Source: Rhynchopus euleeides
Taxonomy: Eukaryota > Euglenozoa > Diplonemea > Diplonemida > Diplonemidae
Assembly: GCA_963210315.1 (NCBI GenBank)
Contig: OY723262.1
Coordinates: 868,001-932,000 of the forward strand
Direction: 5' to 3'
DNA length: 64,000 nucleotides
Under the pieces are notes generated by a model, which was given only the letters and a program-made list of their open reading frames with translations, was not told where the DNA came from and searched no databases. How positions within the stretch are numbered: position 1 is the first letter of the stretch; each line of letters begins with the position of its first letter. The translations under genes and the position numbers were made by a program. Shown one piece after another: positions 19,030 through 28,490 of the stretch.

Positions 19030-21319
19030 CCCGAGACTGCATGGGGTGGGTGTGGCGGTCGGCTTTCTGCCCGTTCGACCCAAGCAGGTGTCAAAGTGTC
19101 AAGCTCTGCGGTTGAGCAACAGGCCACAATGGGGTGGGGGGTGGGGGTGGGGATGGGGTGCAATTCTTTTGGGCTGTGCTACACCCCAACACTCTCAATC
19201 CATCCCAGCTGTTGCAGGGGGTGGGGGGGGGGGGGGGGGTCGCAGGTGTTGCTCAAAATGCTTTCTGTAACTGATTCCCCGTCACCCTCCTCATGGGGAG
19301 AGGTTATACGCGTGCGCAACAGCCACGCGTAGGTACCTTGTAATGCGCTACAACCTACGATTTTTTTTGAAGACAACTTTGACCAATGTATCACGGCAAG
19401 CTCGTCGGGGACAATACAGTCTGTATTTTTTGCCTTCAATGAACGAACCCCCTGCTGCTGTGTGAAGGGTTGCCTTTCTTGGAGAGGTGGGCGCTAAGCG
19501 ATGCCAGACCCCAGTGGTTTCACTTTGCCACCACGGTCTAATCCCGCCTTTACTGTGCCGGAGGGATCTACGGGCCAAAGTTCATCTCGATAGTTCGGTC
19601 GTTGACAACTATTGTTTCGCATGGTCAGTAACCCATGCCGCACGTTGCTGAAAGCGGGGGCGAAGTTCCGGAAGCCGAATCCCCTCCAATTGCATGGTGA
19701 AACATACGAGGATTGCAGCAGTTGCGCGCACTAAAACGCCAAACAAATAGCAGGCTGGGTAGCACTGTCAGACCGCACTGCGCTGGCAGGATGGAGACGA
19801 GGGTGCACGACCCTCGAACCCCACCCACAGCAGGCAGAGCGGTCTTAATATCAGGAAGGCCCACCCACTCCCAAACTGCGCTCCACTGCCTTTATTACTG
19901 TGGCAAGAACTTGTTGATGTAAGATAAATGCCAAGTCGTCTACATGCATGTCCGCATGTGTGCGCTTTTTTGCGAGTCGTCTTGGGTGAGGGTGGGGGTG
20001 AGGGGGGATGGGGTGTAAGATTTTACACGAAAAACCACGCGTAAATAAGTCACCAAAAGGGGGGGGGGGTGTGGGGGTTGAATGAATGTGAATTTCGCAT
20101 TCGGCACTAAACAACGGAAGAAGTGCACGGATCTGATTGAGAAAGCCTTCTTCTGGGAGAAACGGCCCTGGCCGAACGCAGGGCATGCAATCCAACAACA
20201 CTGAACCCATCCCCCGGGAGACGCCCTTCCTGGCAGCGGCCCCATGTGACTTGACTTGACTTTACTCCGTGTGCGTCGCCATATAATCAGCCACGACCGC
20301 CTCCCACGGATGTCTTCACCAAGCTCTGAGCTGAGGATTACCCCCTGTTTGTGTACGTAAAGGATGGTTGCATGTGTCAGATGACGCTGTGTGCCTCTGC
20401 AAGACATCACATGTCCCGCTATGCGGTACGGAGGTTGATGGCGGCTCAAAAAAAACATACAATTATGAGATGGGGAGAGAGAGAGAGTGAGAGAGAAAGG
20501 ACGGAAGAGGCAAAAGGCAGGTTTTTGTTTCAGATTCAAGGTTCGAATAAGCAGAGCACCCGTTCGTTCACGGAGGCTTCGCCCCCCCCTCCTCCCCCAG
20601 TGTGCACATGCATACCGGAGGCAGTGCAAAATAAATGGGTTGTGTGCGGCTGAGGGGCTGGCGTGCGGGAGACAGATCTCAGATTGGCACGGGGTTTTCG
20701 CCATCAAGCAGCCTTTCTTTATATGATTTACTGCAGTGCACTGGTGAAATCTTTCAGAGCAGCGGAATCAAATGCGACCAGTTTCGGCGAGAAAGATGGA
20801 GCAGAACTAGTTTTAGGTTTGAAGGAGAATTTGGTCAAAAATCGGTTTTTGGTCACTTTTTCCACTATATTTTCCTGTTTTTGGCACCACCATCAGTTCG
20901 CCAGTATTCATCGAACAGAGGTACAACCGGCCTCGACCGCTTCCTCGCTTGAATACAAATGCCAGTGGCACGTGTTCGACTGCCGTTTGCAATGCGTGTC
21001 TCTCTCGGCCTTGCCAAGAACGATGCACCCTGAGAAGGACCGTTCCAAGACAGGCAATACCACCTCCACAGGAGAGTGTCGACGGCGCCCAGCCAGCACC
21101 CAGAAACAGTAGTGTGCAACTGAGCCCTGCACAAATTATGGGTACTTGAGACTGATGTGGAGGAATTCGAGGGCTGGACACAAGACCGCTCAATTCCCGT
21201 CCACCCCTCACACCCCGGCCCTTCTTGCATTTCCGCAGGTCGGTGCTCATGTGACCTGCAATTGGGAACGGGCACCCCGGGGCTCCACTTCACCATTTTG
21301 ATCGATTTTTTTGCTGTCT
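19030..21319. other. Repeat-rich spacer, no gene recognised
   Basis: Homopolymer G tract near 19219-19239, AT-poor unique sequence and several short open frames without family features on either strand. The frames 20663-21112 (+) and 20865-21455 (-) were inspected and look non-coding. Confidence 0.4.
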
Positions 21320-21590
21320 CGGAATCTTCCGTGCTGATTCTGTCACATATTGCCTGCGGTTGCGCCAAGCTCGATACCATCCAGCATTTTTCAGGGAATA
21401 TCAGACGGCTCCCCGATTTCCAGGGGGATTTGGGCATTTTTGAGGACGCGCGCAAAGGAGCCCCATTTCAGGAATTTTCTGTTCAATATTTTTCAGAATC
21501 TCTTGCGATCGTGAATTCCGCTGTTCAAAATTCCCCCAGGGCACTGAGGCTGATCTTGAAAAAACGGATGACCGGTCCTCAACCCGCTCC
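21320..21590 (+). repeat. Diverged dispersed repeat, copy 1
   Basis: Aligns by eye with 22305-22580 at many blocks: GCTGATTCTGTC, TTTTTCAGG, CGCAAAGGAG, CCCATTTCAGGA, TCTTGCGAT. An old interspersed family. Confidence 0.6.
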
Positions 21591-21769
21591 ACACGTCAGA
21601 TACCCCCTTGAGGGTGGTTGAGCAGGTCGGCACAACGGGACCTGCCATTGCGGGCTGGCACCCAGGGGTGTTCTACTCCATCAAATTGAGATTTTTTTTG
21701 TATCTCGGATTCAGTGATTTTCCTCTCCGCTGAAAATCTCAAAAATGCCGGCGAAAAAAAATTTTCCCA

Positions 21770-22075
21770 CTCGGAAAAATTTTTCTCGGGCGCGCTTCGC
21801 GCGCCCGAGACTACGCGGAGATGGCCAGTCGCATACGCCCAAGGACTCGAGACAGGCACACGCGACAGGGGGGGTCTGGGGGGCGGAGCCCCCCAGACCC
21901 GCCGGAGGCCACGGTAGTGAACATCCGTCCCGTCGAGGCTACAGATTTTGGGCGTTTTCGCATTCCTGGGGTTGATGTACGGCTTGTGGGCCTGGGTTCC
22001 ACAAGGGGGGTCTGGGGGGCGGAGCCCCGCAGCCGCCAGAGGCCACGGTAGTGAACATCTGTTCTTGCCAGCCAC
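21770..22075 (+). repeat. Modular dispersed repeat: TTCG hairpin plus two CGGAGCCC boxes
   Basis: AAAATTTTTCTCGGGCGCGC hairpin with TTCG loop (21772-21810) followed by two copies of the GGGGTCTGGGGGGCGGAGCC box (about 21870 and 22003), each ending near GGCCACGGTAGTGAACATC. Same order as at 14560-14810, without the GTACTGAGGC box. Confidence 0.65.
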
Positions 22076-22214
22076 CCTCTGCAGGTCTTGTCCTGCCAAT
22101 CTGTAACTGCTTGGTGGGGCTCACAGAGCAGGCCCTCCCATTTTTTTCCTGGGCCTGATGTTTTTTCCTCCAGGACCTCTCCCCAGACCCCCTGAAAAAT
22201 TCCCACCAAAAACC

Positions 22215-22580
22215 CCCGTGGCGAAAAAACTTTTTTCGCCGGACGATTTTTCCAGAAATTTTTTTTTTTGCGAAAAATTTTTTTTCGCCACGGGGGAAAA
22301 TCACTGCTCGGATTCCGCTGGGCTGATTCTGTCCCAGATTGCCCCTGGTTCCGCCATTTCATGCCACCGCCTCGGATTTTTTCAGGAGAAACTCATCAAC
22401 CCCCAATTTTGGGGTGAAAATAGGCCTTTTTGGGGGGTGCGTAAAGGAGTCCCATTTCAGGATTTTTCTTCGCATTATTTTTCAAAATTTCTTGCGATGG
22501 TGGATTCTGCGAGTCAAAATACACCCGATTACCTACTTTTCGGATGAAAAAAATGCGGGGTTGCGGCTTCGGGCTCAATG
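22215..22580 (+). repeat. AT-rich hairpin plus diverged repeat, copy 2
   Basis: A foldback with arms around GTGGCGAAAAAA (about 22218-22296) precedes the second copy of the diverged repeat (22305-22580). No coding capacity. Confidence 0.55.
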
Positions 22581-23122
22581 AGAAAAGGTCGCAAAAACGG
22601 AAAATAAAGTCGACCCCCCCTGGTGTTTAAAGGGTTAAAATATTCCAGATGCAATGGCGGTCAGTATATCTGGGGTCAGAAGGCACTCATCTGGCGCAAT
22701 CTGACCTGCGGCGCATGGGTTTAACAAAACAGAAATGCAGGGGCAGGGACCAGCTGCACGAAAAAGAAGGCAGGCCAGAGCTAGAGGTGCGGGCGCATTT
22801 CCTAGCTGATTTTGCTGTGACCTCGTTGATGCCGTTCAGCAAAAAAATGCAAGCCCTGTGGCCATATGCCTCCAATGAAATGGCAGTGATCAGTTGGGTG
22901 ACAGCGGGTTGCAGTGGGGCGGCAGACGAGGGTGGCTGGTTTACTCACACCTGCCCTGGAAAAGCCCAAGTTCCCTTCCTAACGTAGAACCGCCACCCAG
23001 CTCTGGAACTACTTTTTTTCGTTGAGCGCACCACCAGGGGCTTAGCTTGGATTTTGGGGTTGGGGCCGAAACTCGGTCAGACTCGGTCACAGTACACACA
23101 GTTGATTTGCCCTACTCGGGTA

Positions 23123-23283
23123 CCCGAGAGAATGTCACCCCCCCTCGGCCTCCGCTTGGGCTCCAACGGCCACCCTGTACAGAGGGGGTGACATTCTTCA
23201 ACGGTTGCCCTGTGTAGCGGCTGGGAAGAATGTCACCCCCCCTCGGCCCTGGGCCCTCGAGGGGGGTGACATTCTCTCGGGGG
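23123..23283. mobile_element. 161-bp foldback element inserted in the hAT copy, TA-flanked
   Basis: Ends are inverted copies of CCC(CC)GAGAGAATGTCACC and TA lies outside each (23121-23122, 23284-23285) within a host palindrome CGGGTACCCG. The word GAATGTCACCCCCC recurs internally in both orientations. Nested by insertion. Confidence 0.75.
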
Positions 23284-23285
23284 TA

Positions 23286-23848
23286 CCCGAGGACCTCGCA
23301 AGAGTGGCTTCGGGGATACCCTGTGAATCTCCGCGACATTCCACTCCCACAAAGAGTACATTTGCAAGGCTTTCGTTGCTCAGTTGGCGAAGCCTGGTGG
23401 AGACAAGGCGGACCTTGGAAAACAAGCGTTCAACAGAAGCAGTGCCCAGCGGAAGCATAGATGCAAGCTGGAGTAGCTTGCATGTTGCTGGGTACGTGAG
23501 AGCGAGGTTTAACCTCCTGCAGATCACGCAGGCCCAACCTCCGAATCTCGGAACAGACACCCGGGCACGCAGAAGGGCAGCCTTGTGCGCCTGTGCCCAC
23601 TTCGGTGGGTGTGCTGGGGCATTGAAGTCCGGGCAAGGGTACGCACCAGTAATCCCCGGGAGAGGTGCCAGGTAATGATCAGCGATGTAGCCCAGAGCCT
23701 CCTGCACCTGCGTGCCATGTTGCCGGGAGACGGAATTCGAGACTGCTGACGTTATTCTTACGCTAGCGACGAATACGGGACAGAAGGAGAATGGGGCGTT
23801 CGCGTTCGCTCGCACGCGTGCTTCACCTCCTGTGCTGCTGCACCCCAA
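23286..23848 (-). pseudogene. hAT transposase C-terminal fragment
   Basis: The minus-strand frame contains LLQLASMLPLGTASVERLF followed by SKVRLVSTRLRQLSNESL and VLFVGVE. This matches the hAT dimerisation region pattern (a hydrophobic stretch, then SxERxFS, then RxxLSxxxxxxLxFL). The catalytic D, D and E region is absent and the 3' end is cut by the inserted foldback element. Non-functional remnant. Confidence 0.75.
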
Positions 23849-23982
23849 GAAAAATCCACTTTTCCCCCGGAAATTTATACTTATTTTTTGTTTTTTGGGC
23901 TGACCGAGTTTTTTTCCGGGTTTGGCTGAAACTCGGTCAGCTGACCGAGTTTACCCCCCCAAGCTAAGCCTCTGCGCACCAC

Positions 23983-25576
23983 CTTCTGCTGCCTCAAGGT
24001 TGCGAAGGGACGGAGAAGCGGCAATTCTTCAGTTTTTTGCCAAAACTTTTTTCTTGAAGTTTTTCAGAATCCTCCTCCTTCCGAGTCGGAAACAAGGGGC
24101 GAAAACCCCTTTAGACCCCCCCACACCCACCCCAAGGCAAGGTTTGAGGGGGGGAAAAAAATACCAGACAAAATCCTGGGCAGAATCGGCATACCAAGAG
24201 GGCGCTGATTGCTACCCGGGGTGCGGGACATATAACCAGCCCACCTGCACACCCTCCCCACTGCAACCCCACCCCCTCATGGCCCCAACGAGTGGTAGCG
24301 AGTCAAGTCAGTAGTATGGGTGGCAATACAGGATCAAACAGACTCATAAAGAGAAGCACCCTGGGTAGAACCGGCATGCTGTCACGACACAGCAGGCCAG
24401 GCCGCGAGGGGGAAGCCACCTGTCAAGGAGGGCGTAGAAGAATCGCGTGACAATAGGCCAGTCGAGGCGAGATGCTCTCTTGAGAGACAGATAGGGGAGT
24501 TTCTCGAGCAGTTGGATTTTTTCGAGCGCGTATCTGTCAGGTGGATCACCGGTTGGATTGAGGTGAGGAAGGGCAGGAACGTCTCCTCCAGCTTCCGCCT
24601 GATTACGCTGTTGGGCCAGTGATCCTGTGCATATCGTCTCGAGAGGCAGGACGTGAATCCCGAACCGGTGTAGGGAGGGGGGAGCTTTTACAACAGAACT
24701 CAAATATGCAAGACCCCCCCCCCTCAGAATGTGTGATATCGGGACTCCCCCCACAGCTCAAAAAAATGTGGCCTTTGCCTGATTCCGGAGTCTCCCACCC
24801 CCACCTCTGCACCCCACCCACACCCCCCCCCCCTCCCATCTGCCTTGTGTAAACAATATCAACAGAACAGCACGCATGTACATCTTCTGGTGAAGAGCGG
24901 TTAAATAAAAGGGCAGCAGCCAACTGACCCCCCCCTCTTTAGCGGATGTCGGCAGGGATATTTTTTCCCGGGAGTTTGGTTGATGTTGTTGTTGTTTTTT
25001 GGTGTCGACAATCACATAGTTGTGAGAGCGAGGCTACTGCACACGATTTGTCCCATTGGCGCCCCTTGTTGTTTTTCTTTGGGGAGGGAGGGGGGGGGGG
25101 GGATCGGGGTGGTGCAGGGTAGAATTTAGCCAATTGAGGGTGGCTCCCGCTCAGCAGAAACAATAATGATCCTTCGTTCACAGCCCTTCGGCGCGTGCCC
25201 CTTCTCTCCTTCAGGGAGAAGGAGATCAAAACTGTGTGGTGTGACTTAATTTAAGGAGTAGCAGGTGACAGCGGGATTGGCGGCTCGCGTTGTGGCCCCC
25301 CAGGGGGGGGGGGGGGCACACTGTGCGATGCCAGTTTTGCTGACCCCCAGGCTACAAAAAAGGCAGAAAGGTGCGAATTTATGGTGCATGTTGCCGATTG
25401 GCGAAGCCTCCCCCACCTACCCCTCCCCCCGACTCTTACACGGCGCACTGTAGCCAATGAGTGGCAGCACCCTCCACCCCAGTGTGGGTCCCTTGGTCTT
25501 ACTTACCAAATGGGTTCCTTCCCCGGTTCCTCTCGCTCGCGCCATCCTCGGGTGCTGGAGGAAACCCCCAAAAAAC
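23983..25576. other. Spacer, no gene recognised
   Basis: Contains unique DNA with homopolymer tracts (24824-24834, 25090-25101, 25301-25315). A minus frame at 24344-24754 has protein-like composition (DRYALEKIQLLEKLPYLSL) but no recognisable family and no supporting splice sites. I do not call it. Confidence 0.35.
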
Positions 25577-25810
25577 TCTCTGAGAGGCATCAGCCGAATC
25601 TCGGTGGAGGCGGGCACAAAACAAAAGGGAGAGTCGTCACTGTGCATATCAGCACGGTCCCGCCCTCTGTGCCAGACCAACACACCACCAAAGGAAAAGA
25701 GGAAGAGGCGACGTAAGGCAATGCCTCCGTGCGGCCAGGAGAACACGAAATAGCGACCCCCTCAACGGGGAATGCTACGAGCACGGCCAAAAATCGTTCA
25801 TCGTTCAAAA
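25577..25810 (+). mobile_element. Non-LTR retroposon 3' end, copy 2 (most truncated)
   Basis: Starts at TCTGAGAGGCATCAGCCG and then follows the other copies to the hairpin CGACCCCCTCAACGGGG and a short tail TCGTTCATCGTTCAAAA. Only about 230 bp remain. Confidence 0.8.
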
Positions 25811-25909
25811 CGGCTTTCGGGACCGTTATTCCGACGATACTCCCTGATATGCCACAGCTGAAACAGCCCAAGGACTTGCTGCGGTTACTAGACGGGCAGA
25901 CGCACGCTA

Positions 25910-26350
25910 CGCGGGGGGTCTGGGGGGCGGAGCCCCCCAGCCGCCGGAGGCCACGGTAGTGAACATCTGTTCATTGTGGTGTGGGCGTACAGACTCTGTG
26001 TGAGTTGGCTGCGTCCTCCAGGGGCTACTGGAGCTGTTGGATTCCCTGACCTGATGGGAATCGAAGGACTTGGGTACGAGATATCCGCCACACGGTGGAC
26101 TCCCACCCCCTGGAGCGGGGGTCTGGGGCGAGGGTCCGGGCGACCCCCGCTAGCGGGAGTCTGCCCTGCTATTTTTGGTGCCCAGACGACCCCCGCGAGC
26201 GGGGTCCATACCCCCGCTCGCGGGGGTCTGGACCCCCGATATTCCGATATCCCAAAAAGGTGCACCCTGACGTGTGGGAGTCCACCGTGCACAGGGGGGT
26301 CTGGGGGGCGGAGCCCCCCAGCCGCCGGAGGCCACGTTAGTGAACGTCTT
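25910..26350 (+). repeat. Two CGGAGCCC boxes bracketing a 199-bp foldback element
   Basis: The box GGGGTCTGGGGGGCGGAGCC occurs at about 25916 and 26296. Between them, 26091-26289 is a foldback with termini CACGGTGGACTCCCAC and its complement and internal GACCCCCGCTAGCGGG-type palindromes. A related stretch in the opposite orientation (CACCCCCTGGAGCGGGGTCT region) lies inside the element at 53589-54080. Confidence 0.6.
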
Positions 26351-26956
26351 GCTCTTGGCTGGAAAAAAAACCAGATTTTGGCTGGGAAAAAAATCGGAAA
26401 AAGGGCGGGTGCCCGGAGGACTCATCCCCATCCCCCACTGGAAATACACCTGCGCCGTGTGCCAGAATAAATAATATAGGGAAACAAGACAGAATTTCAT
26501 GCGACATTGCGTGGGGAGGGGGCGGGGGGTGGTGGCGGCGGCGGCGGCGGTGGTGGTTTCAGTCGGGCTTCTCGCCGAACTCCCACACTTGCCCCCGCAC
26601 AACACGCACACACACCCCCTTGCCCCCCCCCCCCCTCTATGAGACGGATCAACAGTCGGCGTGGTGGAGCGTGGTGTCAGTCAGACGATAAGCCTGGCAA
26701 CACGAGTGTGTGCAATCCCATGATGCAGTCCAACCACATCGCCCAGGCTCGAATTATGGAGGAAAAGTACACAGTTGCTCTGAACAATTTTGAACAAATT
26801 TTTTTGGCCGTGTCTCTGACAGTCTCTTTCAGCCCAGTGATAGGGTTACTGCATCTCAAGTTCGCCTGGCACGGTGTCAGTAACAGTGGCTTTTTTCAGT
26901 CCCATCATGGAAAAGAGGGTGGTGGCGTAGCCCCAGCAAGAGCGACCCCCCCCCCC
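26351..26956. other. Spacer, no gene recognised
   Basis: Holds a GGTGGCGGC microsatellite near 26525-26555. No supportable frame. Confidence 0.4.
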
Positions 26957-27189
26957 TAGGGGGGGTCATAAGCCCCCCTAAAAACGTACGAAAACCAAAA
27001 TTTTCAACATACCATCAGAACCGCCCTAATACCTGATCTGACCCGAAAATCCGACCCATACCCCCCCGGAAACTGTCTGGGGCCCACTTGTGACACCTGA
27101 TACGCACTTTTGTGATGATTTTTTGGGGTCCTAAAAAATGTACCTCAGTTTCGTACCTTGCCTTTGTACCTGAACCACTCCCGACCGCA

Positions 27190-27459
27190 TTATTTCGTTC
27201 TTTGCCTTTTCTGCGGTGGTTCTGGCTCAGGTGGCACGCATGTTGCCTTCCCCAGTGCCTCGGCAAGGTCTTTCTTGACCTGATTAGTGGGAATGTTGTG
27301 TTGTTGCGTCAGCAGAATGAGTTCAGCCACCTTCTGGGTGTAGTACTTCGATCGCATATGGGTCATTGTGAGTACTTCGTACGCCTGGGAGGCTGCATCG
27401 GCATTAGTAGGCAGCGTTGTAGATGCTTTTGCTTCGTCGATCTTAGCCTGTGAAGGCAC
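27190..27459 (-). CDS. Small second element-encoded frame
   Basis: 89 residues ending in a basic PPEPEPPQKRQRTK tail that resembles a nuclear localisation signal. Middle part (SQAYEVLTMTHMRSKYYTQK, VAELILLTQQHN) is helical. It lies 36 bp downstream of the larger frame, and TTCACAG near 27455 could be a splice acceptor, so it may be the last exon of that gene. Confidence 0.4.
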   Translation of the reverse strand: MPSQAKIDEAKASTTLPTNADAASQAYEVLTMTHMRSKYYTQKVAELILLTQQHNIPTNQVKKDLAEALGKATCVPPEPEPPQKRQRTK

Positions 27460-27494
27460 GATTGGGATATTGTACGCCCTGAGAGCCGAAGTGG

Positions 27495-28343
27495 TTATGA
27501 TTGTGCTGTGTAATTTGCGCCCCGCAGGATATGCACACCACGCAGTCTCGACAACACGTATGAGAGTGTACCATGTGGGGACTCAACAAGGTCATTGGAT
27601 CGGCATCTGCCTGCCGACTCAGCCCCCACACAGTGCGACCGCAAGGTCGCCAGGGATGTCTCAACGCCAGGGGAATACCCTCCCCTGGCGTTGTACAACC
27701 CTACTCTCAACCCTCGGGTCCTCTCCTGGAGGCGGTGGTGGCGGGCCCGCAACGCTTCGTACTTCCGGTACAGACTGAGGTAGTCTGCCCGGCTGACCCG
27801 CTCATTGCTTCCTAGATCATCTGCTGCTCTGGAGCTGCCATCACTCTCACTGCCCACATCAGTTGGTGTGGGGGTAGGAGCAGGAGGAGTGGGAGGAGTA
27901 GGAGTGCAGGTGACATCTTTCTTGGCTAGCAAGGAACGCCGCTTTTCCCGCACGTGCGTGCAGTTGATGCACCACTGCATATATCTGTCGTCACCACGTC
28001 CCACTCGCTCTCCTATGTACCCAGCCCGACGGAGCGCCCGAAATAATGTCGCCTCACCGATGTCGTGTGCCGTTTTCTTTTTACGCAGGTCTGCCACAAC
28101 GCTCTCTGCCGAGACCCCGCACATCTCCCGTTTGGCGAGCGTCTTTCGAGCAAGGTACTCCTCTGCAGCAGCATCTGACACCTCTGCGAGGCCCTGGGCA
28201 CGCGGCATGTGTTGCTCGGCGTGCTGAGTGAGCGTAGTGACACCCTTCCCTTGCAAAGAACGAAATAATGCGGTCGGGAGTGGTTCAGGTACAAAGGCAA
28301 GGTACGAAACTGAGGTACATTTTTTAGGACCCCAAAAAATCAT
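27495..28343 (-). CDS. Element-encoded protein of unknown function
   Basis: The frame runs from 28343 (first ATG, inside the inverted repeat) or 28208 (ATG just inside it) to 27495. Residues after the second start (MPRAQGLAEVSDAAAEEYLA, then VVADLRKKKTAHDIGEATLF, RALRRAGYIGERVG) look helical and could include a helix-turn-helix DNA-binding domain. A WCINCTHVREK motif gives one CxxC pair. A Pro/Thr linker follows, then a basic coiled-coil-like tail (YRKYEALRARHHRLQER). No catalytic triad seen. May be the DNA-binding subunit of an unrecognised transposase, or be joined by splicing to the next frame. Confidence 0.5.
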   Translation of the reverse strand: MIFWGPKKCTSVSYLAFVPEPLPTALFRSLQGKGVTTLTQHAEQHMPRAQGLAEVSDAAAEEYLARKTLAKREMCGVSAESVVADLRKKKTAHDIGEATLFRALRRAGYIGERVGRGDDRYMQWCINCTHVREKRRSLLAKKDVTCTPTPPTPPAPTPTPTDVGSESDGSSRAADDLGSNERVSRADYLSLYRKYEALRARHHRLQERTRGLRVGLYNARGGYSPGVETSLATLRSHCVGAESAGRCRSNDLVESPHGTLSYVLSRLRGVHILRGANYTAQS

Positions 28344-28490
28344 CACAAAAGTGCGTATCAGGTGTCACAAGTGGGCCCCAGACAGTTTCCGGGGGGGTAT
28401 GGGTCGGATTTTCAGGTCAGATCAGGTATTAGGGCGGCTCTGATGGTATGTCAAAAATTTTGGTTTTGTACGGGCTTATGACCCCCCCTA

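Larger units (their letters stand above)
23035..23974 (-). mobile_element. hAT-family DNA transposon, internally deleted
   Basis: A 940-bp element. The terminal inverted repeats start CAGGGGCTTAGCTTGG on the left and end CCAAGCTAAGCCTCTG on the right, followed on both inner sides by AACTCGGTCAG. It is flanked by a perfect 8-bp duplication CGCACCAC (23027-23034 and 23975-23982), the size hallmark of hAT elements. Inside is a minus-strand fragment with a hAT C-terminal dimerisation segment. Too short to encode a full transposase. Confidence 0.88.
26959..28488 (-). mobile_element. DNA transposon with about 250-bp terminal inverted repeats, TA-flanked
   Basis: The left arm (26959 to about 27208) and right arm (about 28252 to 28488) are near-perfect inverted copies, from GGGGGGTCATAAGCCC inward to CATTATTTCGTTCTTTGC. 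TA lies outside each end (26957-26958 and 28489-28490). The interior carries two minus-strand frames. Length and TA target resemble Tc1/mariner-type biology, but no DDE/D transposase motif was recognised, so the superfamily is undecided. Confidence 0.8.

Noticed and set aside
19083-19083. Kinase start 18 codons upstream of 19029
   Set aside because: The codon there is TTG, not ATG, and the extra residues are not kinase-like.
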